Positions 20,498 through 31,455 of a stretch of DNA of 64,000 nt are shown in pieces; the first letter of the stretch is position 1; each line of letters starts with the position of its first letter. The stretch is from an uncultured Clostridia bacterium (GTDB lineage Bacteria; Bacillota; Clostridia; Christensenellales; Aristaeellaceae): the NCBI GenBank assembly GCA_946542235.1, contig CAMNKK010000001.1, forward strand, positions 1 to 64,000, given 5' to 3'. A program made the translations under genes and the position numbers. Below the pieces are notes generated by a model. It worked only from the letters and a program-made list of their open reading frames with translations, was not told the DNA's origin and searched no databases.

Positions 20498-21472
20498 TCA
20501 TGTATCATCCGCAGCCAGCGCTTCTTTCTCTACCTCATACAAAACAGCCCACACCTGTTCAGGGGTCTCTGCCCGGTTAATCTCTCTGCGGGCCCGGCTG
20601 GCTCCCCGAAGTCCATGAAGGTACCATCCGATATGCTTTCGCATCTCCCTCACAGCAATAGGCTCAGGCTTCCATGCAAGCATCCGGTCATAATGGGTTC
20701 GAATCATTCTGAAGCGTTCTGTTACGGTTACAGGCGTGATTTTTCTTCCCTGATCCAGCTCCAGAATCTGTCGAAATATCCAAGGGTTTCCCATGGCTCC
20801 GCGCCCAATCATGACGCCTGCCACTCCAGCTGTTCTGTAGCGCTGAATCGCCTGTTCCGCCTGAAAAATATCTCCGTTTCCCCAAACGGGAATTTGTACT
20901 TTTTCAGCAACAAGCTGAATCTGATCCCAGTCTGCTTCCCCGCTGTACTGCTGCATCCTGGTACGCCCGTGAACAGTAATCTCGGCTATACCGGCATCTT
21001 CAGCTCTTTGAGCCAGTTCAAGTGCGTTAATATGCTCAGCATCCCAGCCCAGCCGGATTTTAATGCTTACGGGCAGGGACACAGCACGTACCGTCAGCCG
21101 CATCATTTTCTCGGCAATATCCGGTGTCCGCATCAGGCCGCACCCTTCGCCGGAAGGCGCAATCTTATGTGCAGGGCAGCCCATGTTCAGGTCGATCCCG
21201 TCAAATCGGCCCAGCGCCTCCATCTGCTTGGCTGCTTCCGCAACCACCTCCGGGTCACGGCCGAAGAGCTGTACACAAACCCTGGGCTCATTTTCTCCCC
21301 GAATCAGCAGCTCCTGCACAGCCCGCTGCCGCGGCGCACACAGATATCCCATGGCACTGATCATCTCTGTATAGGATTGCTGGCAGCCCTGTTCTGCGCA
21401 TAGTCCGCGGAACACATGATCTGTTACGCCGCAGAGCGGCGCCAGCCTTACCTGTATCATCCTCAACTCCAT
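20498..21472 (-). CDS. dusB: tRNA-dihydrouridine synthase (DusB family)
   Basis: RLAPLCGVTDHVFR, DLNMGCPAHKI, SIKIRLGWD, ITVHGRTRMQQYSGEADW, GNGDIF, MIGRGAMGNPWIF. Confidence 0.93.
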   Translation of the reverse strand: MELRMIQVRLAPLCGVTDHVFRGLCAEQGCQQSYTEMISAMGYLCAPRQRAVQELLIRGENEPRVCVQLFGRDPEVVAEAAKQMEALGRFDGIDLNMGCPAHKIAPSGEGCGLMRTPDIAEKMMRLTVRAVSLPVSIKIRLGWDAEHINALELAQRAEDAGIAEITVHGRTRMQQYSGEADWDQIQLVAEKVQIPVWGNGDIFQAEQAIQRYRTAGVAGVMIGRGAMGNPWIFRQILELDQGRKITPVTVTERFRMIRTHYDRMLAWKPEPIAVREMRKHIGWYLHGLRGASRARREINRAETPEQVWAVLYEVEKEALAADDT

Positions 21473-21639
21473 CTCTCAGGTTAAAAATCCGAATCAGCTG
21501 ACAGCCTATGCGAAAGCGGGAATACCGCTTTCCGGTTCCGGTGCGGCCAGACTATTATAGATCAAATCCGGGTCCTGTGCAAGCAAACAGAATACAGCAG
21601 CTCTGTAGCGAGCTGCTGCATGCATGCTGGTGCTTTTGC

Positions 21640-22323
<684 letters not shown>

Positions 22324-22387
22324 TTACCATTTTCCACTCCGGATTTCAATTCCTTTTCTGTACTGCTTCGGTTTGACATGGTTGACT

Positions 22388-23416
22388 ATGACTTCTATAA
22401 TGAATGTAATTCGTATGAAAGCTGGTGAGCTGCGATTGGCAACGCCTTCTTCGCGACTGTTTCTCGGTCTGGTCCCATGGTATGGGCTGCTGATTGTGCT
22501 GGGGGCGGCTCTTGCTGTTTTTCATTCGGACAGAGAAGCAAAAAGGCTCCTCCTGCCGAAGGACTGCATCCTGGATCTTGCTCTCTGGATCCTGCCCTTT
22601 GGCATTATAGGCGCAAGAATTTACTATGTAATCTTTACCTGGCCCACCTTCAGAACCAATCCGGTATCCGTTCTATATCTCTGGGAAGGCGGCCTTGCCA
22701 TTTACGGCGGACTGATTGCAGGCGCAGCCGTCCTGGTTCTTTTCTGCCGGAAGAGAAAGCTTTCCGTGCTTCAGATGCTCGATATCATCGTTCCCGGAGT
22801 TGCCCTGGCTCAGGCAATCGGCAGATGGGGAAACTACTTTAATCAGGAAGCTTTCGGCCTGCCTCTTCGGGATAATTCTCCCCTGGCATTTTTCCCTCTG
22901 GCTGTACTGATCCGGAATGAATCCGGTTCTTCCTGGCATATGGCAACTTTCTTTTATGAATCATCCTGGGATTTTCTGGTCTTTCTGTTTCTGCTCTGGG
23001 GCAGACGCCGCTGGTTCAGAAAGCGGGGAGATGTTTTCCTCTTTTATCTCATGCTTTACTCAGCCGGACGCCTTGTGATTGAGAATCTTCGGATGGATTC
23101 CCTGTATCTTGGCTCCTCCGTCCGGATCAGTCAATTGCTCAGTATTTTGATTCTGATCTCAGTACTGGCCCTTTTCTGGTTCAGAAAAAAGAAGGAAAAA
23201 GGCTGCTGGCCGCGATTTATTATTATCTGTCTTTCACTGGGCCTTACCGTTTTTGCTCTGCTTCTTTCACTGACTTCCTTTTATCCCGGCTGGAATACCC
23301 CCCTGGTTCAGGCGCGTTATCTGGCCGTCTATTCCCTGATAATGATACTTTTCGCCGTGTTCCTCTACGGGCGCAGCGATCGTTCGGAGGTTTGCTATGC
23401 CCACCACCAGGCTTAA
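22388..23416 (+). CDS. lgt: prolipoprotein diacylglyceryl transferase family
   Basis: GIIGARIYYVIFTW, WEGGLAIYGGLIAGA, AIGRWGNYFNQEAFG; exact start uncertain (22388/22400/22415). Confidence 0.9.
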   Translation: MTSIMNVIRMKAGELRLATPSSRLFLGLVPWYGLLIVLGAALAVFHSDREAKRLLLPKDCILDLALWILPFGIIGARIYYVIFTWPTFRTNPVSVLYLWEGGLAIYGGLIAGAAVLVLFCRKRKLSVLQMLDIIVPGVALAQAIGRWGNYFNQEAFGLPLRDNSPLAFFPLAVLIRNESGSSWHMATFFYESSWDFLVFLFLLWGRRRWFRKRGDVFLFYLMLYSAGRLVIENLRMDSLYLGSSVRISQLLSILILISVLALFWFRKKKEKGCWPRFIIICLSLGLTVFALLLSLTSFYPGWNTPLVQARYLAVYSLIMILFAVFLYGRSDRSEVCYAHHQA

Positions 23417-24551
23417 AAATACGCTGTACCGGCTGGCCCTTCCCGTGAAGGCGCCCCGTCTGTATCCTGAGCTTACCGCAAAAGGAGATCCGCTCAGTTC
23501 CCCTGATGCGTTTCTGAGGCTGCTTCGCATGCACCATGTCATGGGTTCCGCCACGCTTCTGAAGGATCAGTCGCATCGTTCTGTGCTGCTCTGTTCCTCC
23601 CGGAATCCGGATCATTCCGTTTTCTGGCATTCCATGTTTCGTGTTGCTTCCATTACGAAAATGGCGACCGCGCTGGCCGCGCTTCGCGCGGCAGAAGAAG
23701 GGATGCTCGCTTTGGATCTGCCCGTCCTGTCTTATTTCCCGCAGATTTCATCTCTTCCCGACCTTCAGGATGTTACCCTTCTGCATCTTCTCTCCCATAC
23801 TTCCGGGCTGATGGATCCGCCGGACATGGAGTCTGCACTGATCCAGGAAAAAACATTTCCGGAGATCGTGCTGAATACTCGGCAGTCGGCGCCCGGCACT
23901 GAATTCCATTATTCCAACCTGGGGTTCGGCCTCATCGGTTCCCTGCTGGAAGCTGTTTACAGCAAGCCTGTTTCCAAAGTGCTGAAGAATCTTGTTTTTT
24001 CTCCTCTGGGTATGAATGCAACACTGGATGCTTCTGAGCTTCTTCCGGAACAGATTGTTCCAATTACCCGTGTTTTTCCCTATCATTCCGGAAAGGATCT
24101 GGTTAAGACACCCCTGGGAGAAAGGCCCCTCACGAAGCCGGACCCTCTTCGCCATTACGGGCATACAGCCGGTGCAATGTACCTGGATCTTCCCTCTCTT
24201 GAAAAACTGACGGACTGTCTGATGCGGAACGGACAACCAATCCTGAAAACCGATCTCGGGCAGGTCATGATTCGGAAGCACGCCGAATACGGCCAAATCT
24301 CACCCACTCTCTCCTACGGGCTGGGAATTCTTCGCATCCAGGATCGTTCCCTTTCCGATTCCCTGATTTTCGGGCATCAGGGGTTTGCCTACGGCTGTGC
24401 GGATGGAGCCTTCTGGGAGAATGGTACAAATCGCATGGTTCTTTTCCTGAACGGCGGCGCAAGCGAAGCAAGAAAAGGACGTCTTGGATTATGCAATTAT
24501 GATCTGCTGAAATGGGCTTTTCGAAAGGAGATGCCGCAATGGTCCAGGTAA
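23397..24551 (+). CDS. serine hydrolase, beta-lactamase class C/PBP-like
   Basis: FRVASITKMATALAAL (SxxK), HTSGLMDPPD, FHYSNLGFGLIG (YxN), GHQGFAYG; overlaps lgt 3' end. Confidence 0.88.
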   Translation: MPTTRLKNTLYRLALPVKAPRLYPELTAKGDPLSSPDAFLRLLRMHHVMGSATLLKDQSHRSVLLCSSRNPDHSVFWHSMFRVASITKMATALAALRAAEEGMLALDLPVLSYFPQISSLPDLQDVTLLHLLSHTSGLMDPPDMESALIQEKTFPEIVLNTRQSAPGTEFHYSNLGFGLIGSLLEAVYSKPVSKVLKNLVFSPLGMNATLDASELLPEQIVPITRVFPYHSGKDLVKTPLGERPLTKPDPLRHYGHTAGAMYLDLPSLEKLTDCLMRNGQPILKTDLGQVMIRKHAEYGQISPTLSYGLGILRIQDRSLSDSLIFGHQGFAYGCADGAFWENGTNRMVLFLNGGASEARKGRLGLCNYDLLKWAFRKEMPQWSR

Positions 24552-25174
24552 GCAATGTGGAAAAGCTCAGAGGCCAAAAAATAAAAATCACCTTCGAGGA
24601 TGGCTCCAGCTATCTGCTTCTTCGTTCCATGTATCTGGATCGGCCGCTGGAGGCCGGTGATGAAGTGGATCCAAAGGAATATGCCCAGTGGGTTCTGACC
24701 CGTCAATACCGTTCCGCGCTGGATAAAGCAGTGGCCATGCTGGCAGTTAGAGCCTGCAGCAAGGGAGAAATCCGGCAGAAGCTTCGCAGAATCGGTTTTT
24801 CGGAAGAAACCGCGGATATGGTAATCTACAAACTGGAAAAAAACCATCTTTTGAATGACGAAGAATTTGCTGCTCAGTGGGTTCAGTATCGCTCCGGCCA
24901 GAAATACGGTCCGCGGCGGATCTCCCAGGAGCTCCGCATCAAGGGTGTTTCCGCAGAAGAAGCGGAAAGCGCTCTGGAGGAAGTTCCGGAAGAAGCACAG
25001 CTGGAAAACGCCGTCAGGCTTGCCCGGAAAGCGTTGCAGCGTGCCAAAGCGGGCGAAGATCCCCGAAAAACCCGGCAAAAAATACTGGCTTCCATTGTGC
25101 GCCGCGGCTACAGCTGGGACCTGGCCAGGCAGGCTGTAGATCAGGTTCTGAATGCAGATGACGAATGGCCGTAA
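24539..25174 (+). CDS. recX: RecX family regulatory protein
   Basis: ALDKAVAMLAVRACSKGEIRQKLRRIGFSEETADMVIYKLEKNHLLNDEEFAAQWV; start at 24539 Met. Confidence 0.88.
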   Translation: MVQVSNVEKLRGQKIKITFEDGSSYLLLRSMYLDRPLEAGDEVDPKEYAQWVLTRQYRSALDKAVAMLAVRACSKGEIRQKLRRIGFSEETADMVIYKLEKNHLLNDEEFAAQWVQYRSGQKYGPRRISQELRIKGVSAEEAESALEEVPEEAQLENAVRLARKALQRAKAGEDPRKTRQKILASIVRRGYSWDLARQAVDQVLNADDEWP

Positions 25175-25252
25175 TTTTTTCCGCGAAGGTGATCCGGCCG
25201 GATCAGAAAGCAGAATGCCGCCCCGCCAATCAGTTCATTCTGCATAAAAAAA

Positions 25253-25284
25253 CGCCGCTTCCCGAAAGGAAGCGGCGCCTTTTT
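25253..25284. terminator. bidirectional Rho-independent terminator between recX and ppdK
   Basis: A-run, CGCCGCTTC-ccgaaag-GAAGCGGCG, then cctttttttg. Confidence 0.88.
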
Positions 25285-25304
25285 TTGATTGTATCTGGGT
25301 TGAA

Positions 25305-27944
25305 TTACTTTTTGTCAGCGATGGCAGCCTGCGCAGCAGCAAGCCGGGCGATCGGTACGCGGAAGGGAGAGCAGCTCACATAGTCCAGGCCGATCTTGTG
25401 GCAGAATTCCACAGAGCTCGGATCGCCGCCATGCTCGCCGCAGATGCCAACGTGCAGCTTGGGATTGACGGGACGGCCGAGGTCGATCGCCATCTTCATC
25501 AGCTTGCCCACGCCGGTCTGATCCAGCTTCGCAAAGGGATCGCTTTCAAAGATCTTGGTGTCATAGTAGGCTCCCAGGAACTTGCCGGCGTCATCGCGGC
25601 TGAAGCCGAAGGTCATCTGGGTCAGGTCATTGGTTCCGAAGCAGAAGAAGTCAGCCTCGGTCGCAATCTCATCCGCGGTCAGTGCAGCGCGCGGAATCTC
25701 GATCATGGTACCGACTTCGTACTCCAGCTTCACATCGGAAGCGGCGATTTCGGCATCAGCGGTCTCCACAACCACCTTCTTGACAAATTTCAGCTCTTTG
25801 ACCTCGCAAACCAGCGGAATCATGATTTCCGGCTTCACATCCCAGTCCGGATGAGCCTTCTTGGTGTTGATGGCAGCCCGGATGACAGCCTTGGTCTGCA
25901 TCTTCGCAATTTCCGGATAGGTAACCGCAAGACGGCATCCGCGGTGACCCATCATCGGGTTGAACTCATGCAGGCTGGCAATGATGTTCTTGATGGTCTC
26001 CACGGACTTGTTCTGCGCCTTGGCCAGGGCAGCAATTTCTTCTTCCGTGGTGGGCACGAACTCATGCAGCGGCGGATCCAGGAAGCGGATGCACACAGGG
26101 CAGCCTTCCAGCGCTTCGTACAGCTTTTCGAAGTCACTCTGCTGATAGGGCAGAATCTTGTTCAGCGCCACTTCGCGCTCTTCGGCGGTGTCGGAGCAGA
26201 TCATCTCGCGGAAGGCTGCAATGCGCTCCGGCTCAAAGAACATGTGCTCGGTACGGCAGAGGCCGATGCCTTCGGCGCCCAGCTCACGGGCTTTCTTCGC
26301 GTCAGCGGGGGTATCCGCGTTGGTACGAACCTTCAGGCGGCGATACTTGTCCGCCCAGGCCATGATGCGGCCGAACTCACCGGCGATGGTGGCATCCACG
26401 GTCGGAATCAGGCCGTCATAGATCTTTCCGGTAGAGCCGTCGATGGAAATGAAGTCACCTTCATGATAGGTCTTCCCGGCCAGCACAAACTTCTTGTTCT
26501 CCTCGTCCATGGCGATATCGCCGCAGCCGGAAACACAGCACTTGCCCATGCCGCGGGCAACCACAGCCGCGTGGCTGGTCATGCCGCCGCGAACGGTCAG
26601 GATACCCTGAGCGCTCTTCATGCCGGTAATGTCTTCAGGAGAAGTTTCCAGGCGAACCAGAACGACCTTCTCGCCGCGGGCAGCCCAGGATTCGGCATCT
26701 TCCGCGGTGAACACGATCTTGCCGCAGGCGGCACCGGGGCTGGCGCCCAGACCCTTGCCGATGGGCTCGGCCTTCTTCAGGGCGGCGGCATCAAACTGCG
26801 GGTGCAGCAGGGTATCCAGATTGCGGGGATCGATCATGGCGACAGCTTCTTCTTCCGTCTTCATGCCTTCGTCCACCAGATCGCATGCGATCTTCAGAGC
26901 GGCAGGAGCAGTGCGCTTGCCGTTACGGCACTGCAGCATGTAGAGCTTTCCGTTCTCCACGGTGAACTCCATATCCTGCATGTCGTGATAGTGCTTTTCC
27001 AGCACATCACATACGCGGATAAAGTCTGCGTATGCCTGGGGGAACTTGCTTTCCATCTCAGCGATGGGCATGGGGGTACGCACGCCGGCCACCACGTCTT
27101 CGCCCTGAGCATTGGTCAGGAACTCGCCCATCAGTTTCTTCTCGCCGGTGGCGGGATCACGGGTGAAAGCAACGCCGGTACCGGAATTGTCATTCAGGTT
27201 GCCGAACACCATGGGCATCACGTTGACAGCAGTGCCCCAGCTGTAGGGAATGTCATTGTCGCGGCGATACACGTTGGCGCGGGGATTGTCCCAGCTGCGG
27301 AAAACGGCCTTGATGGCGCCCATCAGCTGTTCCTTGGGATCGGAGGGGAAATCCGAGCCAATCTTGCTCTTGTATTCGGCCTTGAAGGCAGCAGCCAGCT
27401 CCTTCAGATCAGCCGCAGTCAGCTCAACGTCAAATGTAACGCCGCGCTTGGCTTTCATTTCATCGATGAGCTGTTCGAAGTACTTTTTGCCAACTTCCAT
27501 GACGACATCAGAGTACATCTGGATGAACCGGCGATAGCTGTCATATACGAACCGCTCGAACTTGGGATCAGGGTTGCCTGCGATCATCGCGGCCACCACA
27601 TCATCATTCAGGCCGAGGTTCAGAATGGTATCCATCATACCGGGCATGGAGGCGCGGGCACCAGACCGCACGGAAACCAGCAGGGGGTTCTGCAGATCGC
27701 CGAACTTCTTGCCGTTAATCTCTTCCATCTTGGCGATGTACTCCATGATCTGCGCCTGGATTTCATCGTTGATCTGACGGCCATCTTCGTAATACTGGGT
27801 GCAGGCTTCGGTAGTAATGGTGAAGCCCTGGGGCACCGGCAGGCCAATATTGGTCATCTCAGCCAGGTTCGCGCCCTTGCCGCCCAGCAGCTCACGCATC
27901 TGAGCGTTGCCTTCACTGAAGAGGTAAAGGTACTTGTGGGACAT
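25305..27944 (-). CDS. ppdK: pyruvate, phosphate dikinase
   Basis: LLGGKGANLAEMTNIGLPVPQGFTITTEAC; GGMTSHAAVVARGMGKCCVSGCG phosphohistidine site; GICGEHGGDPSSVEF; start at MSHKYLYLF after GAGGAGG. Confidence 0.97.
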   Translation of the reverse strand: MSHKYLYLFSEGNAQMRELLGGKGANLAEMTNIGLPVPQGFTITTEACTQYYEDGRQINDEIQAQIMEYIAKMEEINGKKFGDLQNPLLVSVRSGARASMPGMMDTILNLGLNDDVVAAMIAGNPDPKFERFVYDSYRRFIQMYSDVVMEVGKKYFEQLIDEMKAKRGVTFDVELTAADLKELAAAFKAEYKSKIGSDFPSDPKEQLMGAIKAVFRSWDNPRANVYRRDNDIPYSWGTAVNVMPMVFGNLNDNSGTGVAFTRDPATGEKKLMGEFLTNAQGEDVVAGVRTPMPIAEMESKFPQAYADFIRVCDVLEKHYHDMQDMEFTVENGKLYMLQCRNGKRTAPAALKIACDLVDEGMKTEEEAVAMIDPRNLDTLLHPQFDAAALKKAEPIGKGLGASPGAACGKIVFTAEDAESWAARGEKVVLVRLETSPEDITGMKSAQGILTVRGGMTSHAAVVARGMGKCCVSGCGDIAMDEENKKFVLAGKTYHEGDFISIDGSTGKIYDGLIPTVDATIAGEFGRIMAWADKYRRLKVRTNADTPADAKKARELGAEGIGLCRTEHMFFEPERIAAFREMICSDTAEEREVALNKILPYQQSDFEKLYEALEGCPVCIRFLDPPLHEFVPTTEEEIAALAKAQNKSVETIKNIIASLHEFNPMMGHRGCRLAVTYPEIAKMQTKAVIRAAINTKKAHPDWDVKPEIMIPLVCEVKELKFVKKVVVETADAEIAASDVKLEYEVGTMIEIPRAALTADEIATEADFFCFGTNDLTQMTFGFSRDDAGKFLGAYYDTKIFESDPFAKLDQTGVGKLMKMAIDLGRPVNPKLHVGICGEHGGDPSSVEFCHKIGLDYVSCSPFRVPIARLAAAQAAIADKK

Positions 27945-28017
27945 TTTAATCTCCTCCTCGATCAATTTCGGCGCGCGCCACAAAGCGTCAACGCATTGGC
28001 CCACGCACATCGTTTTT

Positions 28018-28046
28018 ATTATAGCTGTACAGCCATATTTTTGCAA
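28018..28046 (-). promoter_or_regulatory. ppdK promoter with palindrome in spacer
   Basis: minus strand TTGCAA (28041-28046), 17 bp, TATAAT (28018-28023); GCTGTACAGC palindrome at 28024-28033. Confidence 0.6.
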
Positions 28047-28063
28047 GAAAAAGTTTGGAAAAA

Positions 28064-28093
28064 AGAGCCCGGGAAAACAGTTTCCCGGACTCT
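28064..28093 (-). terminator. Rho-independent terminator of the rnf operon
   Basis: AGAGTCCGGGAAA-ctg-TTTTCCCGGGCTCT followed by TTTT on the minus strand. Confidence 0.85.
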
Positions 28094-28122
28094 CCGCTGC
28101 AAATGAAAACCAGCAATCGGAT

Positions 28123-29283
28123 CTATTTCGCGTTTTGCGCCGCTTCCCTCTCTGCCTTGGCTTTCAGCGCGGCATCAATTTTCGCCTGTACTTCAGGAGA
28201 ATACTTCGGCTTTCCTTCAGCAGACGCGGCAGCTACAGGCGTGTCCACTGAAACCGCTTCCGGAGTTGTACCGATCTTGGAGAAGGCATCCCGTGTATGT
28301 TCACGAACCTTCATGGTAATACACTTCTTCGGACACTTTTCAGCACACTTTCCGCAGCCTGTGCAGGCATCCAGTACCTCATGGGGCTTCTTCACCTCGC
28401 CCACAATGCTTTCAAACTGGCATTGCCGTTTGCACAGTCCGCAGCCGATGCAGGTGTTCTTGTCAATCTCCGCAATCTTCCGCTGGTCCCAGGCAGCCCA
28501 GATGGCGTTCGTCGGGCAGGCTTCCGCACACATCATACATCCCCGGCATTTCTCCGTATCAATGATGGGCAGGTGATCCTTCATTTCGATGGCGCCGAAT
28601 TTGCATGCATGGAAGCAGCGCTCGCAACCGATGCAGCCCACGCGGCAGTTGTCGCTCACCAGGATGCCCTTATCCGCCGCCCGGCACATCAGTCTGACAG
28701 GCAGATTGGCAGGCTGAAGCTGGATCACATGCTTGGGACACACATCCACACACTTCCCGCAGCTCTGGCACTTTTCCCGGTCTACCACAGCAATCCCCTT
28801 GACCGGATCCACATGAATCGCGTCAAAGGGGCAAGCCCGCACACAGGTCCCCAGTCCCAGGCAGGCATACTTGCACCCCCTGTTTCCGTCGTTGACCAGG
28901 CTGGCTGCCACACAATCCTGGATACCGCTGTAATTAAACTTCGTCCTGCAGTGTTCCAGATCGCCCTGGCAAAGTACGGTTGCCACCATTTTTTCGCCTT
29001 CATCCTGAGCTTCCTGGCCCATGATCGCAGCGATCTTTTTAGCACATTCACTGCCGCCCACCGGGCAGGCATTCACCGGTGCTTTTCCCGAAGCGATCGC
29101 ATCCGCGCAGCCGTCACAGCCCGGAAAGCCGCAGCCACCGCAGTTTGCTCCGGGAAGAGCCTCTCTTACCGCATCCCGCTGCGGATTTGCAGGAACCGCG
29201 AAAATCTTTCCTGCCACCGTCAGCAGGATTCCGAAAAGGGCCCCCATTCCGCCGAGGACCAGCGCCGCATATAATACTTCCAT
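28123..29283 (-). CDS. rnfB: Rnf electron transport complex subunit RnfB
   Basis: N-terminal TM; ALPGANCGGCGFPGCDGCADAIASGKAPVNACPVGG; multiple ferredoxin CxxCxxCxxxCP motifs. Confidence 0.95.
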   Translation of the reverse strand: MEVLYAALVLGGMGALFGILLTVAGKIFAVPANPQRDAVREALPGANCGGCGFPGCDGCADAIASGKAPVNACPVGGSECAKKIAAIMGQEAQDEGEKMVATVLCQGDLEHCRTKFNYSGIQDCVAASLVNDGNRGCKYACLGLGTCVRACPFDAIHVDPVKGIAVVDREKCQSCGKCVDVCPKHVIQLQPANLPVRLMCRAADKGILVSDNCRVGCIGCERCFHACKFGAIEMKDHLPIIDTEKCRGCMMCAEACPTNAIWAAWDQRKIAEIDKNTCIGCGLCKRQCQFESIVGEVKKPHEVLDACTGCGKCAEKCPKKCITMKVREHTRDAFSKIGTTPEAVSVDTPVAAASAEGKPKYSPEVQAKIDAALKAKAEREAAQNAK

Positions 29284-29303
29284 GATTTACGCGATCCTCC
29301 TTA

Positions 29304-29882
29304 TTATCCGATCAGTCCGCTGAAGCCCATGAAGGAAACAGCCATAAGTCCGGCTGCGATCAACGCGCCGGGGAACCCCTGCATCCACTTGGGCATATCG
29401 CTCATCTCAAGTCTTTCCCGAATGCAGCTGAACAGCAGCAGACTCAGGGTGAAACCCAGCGCACTGAAACAACCGCTCAGAGTGCTCTGCAGAAGCCCGT
29501 ATCCGTTGTTGGAATTCAGCACGGCCACGCCGAGCACAGCACAGTTGGTTGTAATCAGCGGGAGATAGACGCCCAGCGCCTGATAGAGGCTGAAGCTCAG
29601 CTTTTTCAGTGCCATCTCCACCAGCTGAACAAGCACGGCTATGACCAGAATGAAAGCAATTGTCCGCAGATACATCAAATCCAGGGGCATCAGCAGAAAA
29701 TGTTCCACCATCCAGGTCATAAAGGAAGCCAGCGTCATTACAAAGGTGACCGCCAGGCCCATGCCCAGGGCAGTGTCAAATTTTTTGGACACTCCCAGGA
29801 AGGGGCAGATGCCAAGGAACTGACACATGACATAGTTGTTCACCAGCAGGCATCCAACCAGCATCAGCAGATATTCCTTCAT
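29304..29882 (-). CDS. rnfA: Rnf complex subunit RnfA
   Basis: [52 protein letters not shown]. Confidence 0.95.
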   Translation of the reverse strand: MKEYLLMLVGCLLVNNYVMCQFLGICPFLGVSKKFDTALGMGLAVTFVMTLASFMTWMVEHFLLMPLDLMYLRTIAFILVIAVLVQLVEMALKKLSFSLYQALGVYLPLITTNCAVLGVAVLNSNNGYGLLQSTLSGCFSALGFTLSLLLFSCIRERLEMSDMPKWMQGFPGALIAAGLMAVSFMGFSGLIG

Positions 29883-30520
29883 GCCGGCTCACCTCCCTTC
29901 CGCGCGGCCATCCGGGCATCGATCTTTTTCCGGATCATATTGACAATAATCAGCAGCACACCCAGCGTCAGGAAGCCCCCGGCGGGCGCTGTCAGCAGCG
30001 ACATGGGCTGGTAACCGCTCCCCATGATCTCCTGTCCGAACAGCGTTCCGGATCCGAAGATTTCCCGCACTGATGCAAGTACCGTAATGGCTGCAGTAAA
30101 GCCCAGGCCCATACCGATTCCGTCGCCCAGTGCAAGAATCGGTCCGTTTTTGAAGGCGAAGGATTCCGCGCGGGCAAAAATAATACAGTTGACTACAATC
30201 AGCGGGATATAAAGCCCCAGCGTCGCGCTCAGTTCAGGCATATAGGCTTTCAGCACCATTTCTACGATGGTAACAAAGCTGGCTATGACCACGATAAACG
30301 CGGGAATCCGGATCTTTTCGGAGATCAGATTCCGAAGCAGGGAGATGAACAGGTTGGAGCAGACCAGAACCACAGTAGTGGAAAGCCCCATACCGATCGC
30401 ATTGGAAGCCGCTGTTGTCACAGCCAGGGTCGGGCACATGCCAACCATCAGAACAAAGGTTGGGTTTTCAAACAGAAGTCCGTTGATCAGTGCGCCCAGG
30501 AAGGTATTTTTCTTATCCAT
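29879..30520 (-). CDS. rnfE: Rnf complex subunit RnfE
   Basis: [61 protein letters not shown]. Confidence 0.95.
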   Translation of the reverse strand: MDKKNTFLGALINGLLFENPTFVLMVGMCPTLAVTTAASNAIGMGLSTTVVLVCSNLFISLLRNLISEKIRIPAFIVVIASFVTIVEMVLKAYMPELSATLGLYIPLIVVNCIIFARAESFAFKNGPILALGDGIGMGLGFTAAITVLASVREIFGSGTLFGQEIMGSGYQPMSLLTAPAGGFLTLGVLLIIVNMIRKKIDARMAARKGGEPA

Positions 30521-31448
30521 TCTTTTTCACCTCCCCGAAAAGTCTGCCCGCCGTAAAACGGTCAATCAGGGGTGTCATTACATTCATGAACAGAATCGCG
30601 AAGCTGCATCCTTCCACGTAGCTTGCGTAGCTGCGGATGACAAACAGGAGCACTCCGCATCCGATTCCCATAATGATTCTCCCCAGTCCCGACATGGGGC
30701 AGGTTACGTAGTCCGTGGCCATGAAGAACGCGCCCAGCAGCAGACCGCCGCTGAGGATTTCCATCATCGCTACGCTGAATCCATCCTGAATCAGGTAGCA
30801 TAGAAAAGCGCTTCCGATAAAGAAAACCGGAATCCGCCAGTCCACAATTCCCCGCACAATCAGATAGATTCCGCCGAGCAGAATGGCAATCTTGCAGGTT
30901 TCTCCCAGAACGCCGCCGCAGTTGCCAAGCAGCAGATCCATCAGGTTCGGAGACTGTCCGCCGGCAATCTGGACCAGTGGGGTGGCTCCGGAAGCCGCAT
31001 CAGTCATATATCTCGTGGCAGGATAATTGCTCATGATTCCTGCCCAGCTCACAAAAAGGATAGCTCTGGCAGTCAGCGCCGGGTTCATGAAATTTCCGCC
31101 CAGGCCGCCAAAGCACTGCTTCACAAGCACGATGGCAATAATTCCTCCCACCAGCGGGATCCACAGAGGAGCATTGGCTGGAATATTATAGGCCAGCAGC
31201 AATCCGGTCACAACCGCGCTCCAGTCACCGATCAGGATTTTGCGATGGTTGATCCGCTGGAAAGCATATTCGCTGACAACGCAGCTGAGAACCGAGGTAA
31301 TCATGATGGCCAGCGCGTTCCATCCAAAGAGAACAATCCCGGCGATCCCCGCGGGTGCCAGGGCCAGGCATACCTCCATCATGATGCTCCGAGTAGTCCG
31401 GCTGGAGCGCAGATGGGGCGAAGAAGTCACAATCAGGTTCTTTTGCAT
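30513..31448 (-). CDS. rnfD: Rnf complex subunit RnfD
   Basis: SPHLRSSRTTRSIMMEVCLALAPA; GGLGGNFMNPALTARAILF; DAASGATPL covalent-FMN-type motif. Confidence 0.95.
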   Translation of the reverse strand: MQKNLIVTSSPHLRSSRTTRSIMMEVCLALAPAGIAGIVLFGWNALAIMITSVLSCVVSEYAFQRINHRKILIGDWSAVVTGLLLAYNIPANAPLWIPLVGGIIAIVLVKQCFGGLGGNFMNPALTARAILFVSWAGIMSNYPATRYMTDAASGATPLVQIAGGQSPNLMDLLLGNCGGVLGETCKIAILLGGIYLIVRGIVDWRIPVFFIGSAFLCYLIQDGFSVAMMEILSGGLLLGAFFMATDYVTCPMSGLGRIIMGIGCGVLLFVIRSYASYVEGCSFAILFMNVMTPLIDRFTAGRLFGEVKKNG

Positions 31449-31455
31449 GGAATCC

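Noticed and set aside
21596-21619. Hairpin GCAGCTC...GAGCTGC downstream of upp as a terminator
   Set aside because: Stem is present but the following minus-strand sequence is not a convincing T-run; left unannotated.
25398-28106. 902-aa ORF on the plus strand opposite ppdK
   Set aside because: Fully antisense to a clear, strongly codon-biased ppdK; the translation is low-complexity His/Gly/Leu-rich with no family signature. Antisense stop-free frame caused by codon bias.
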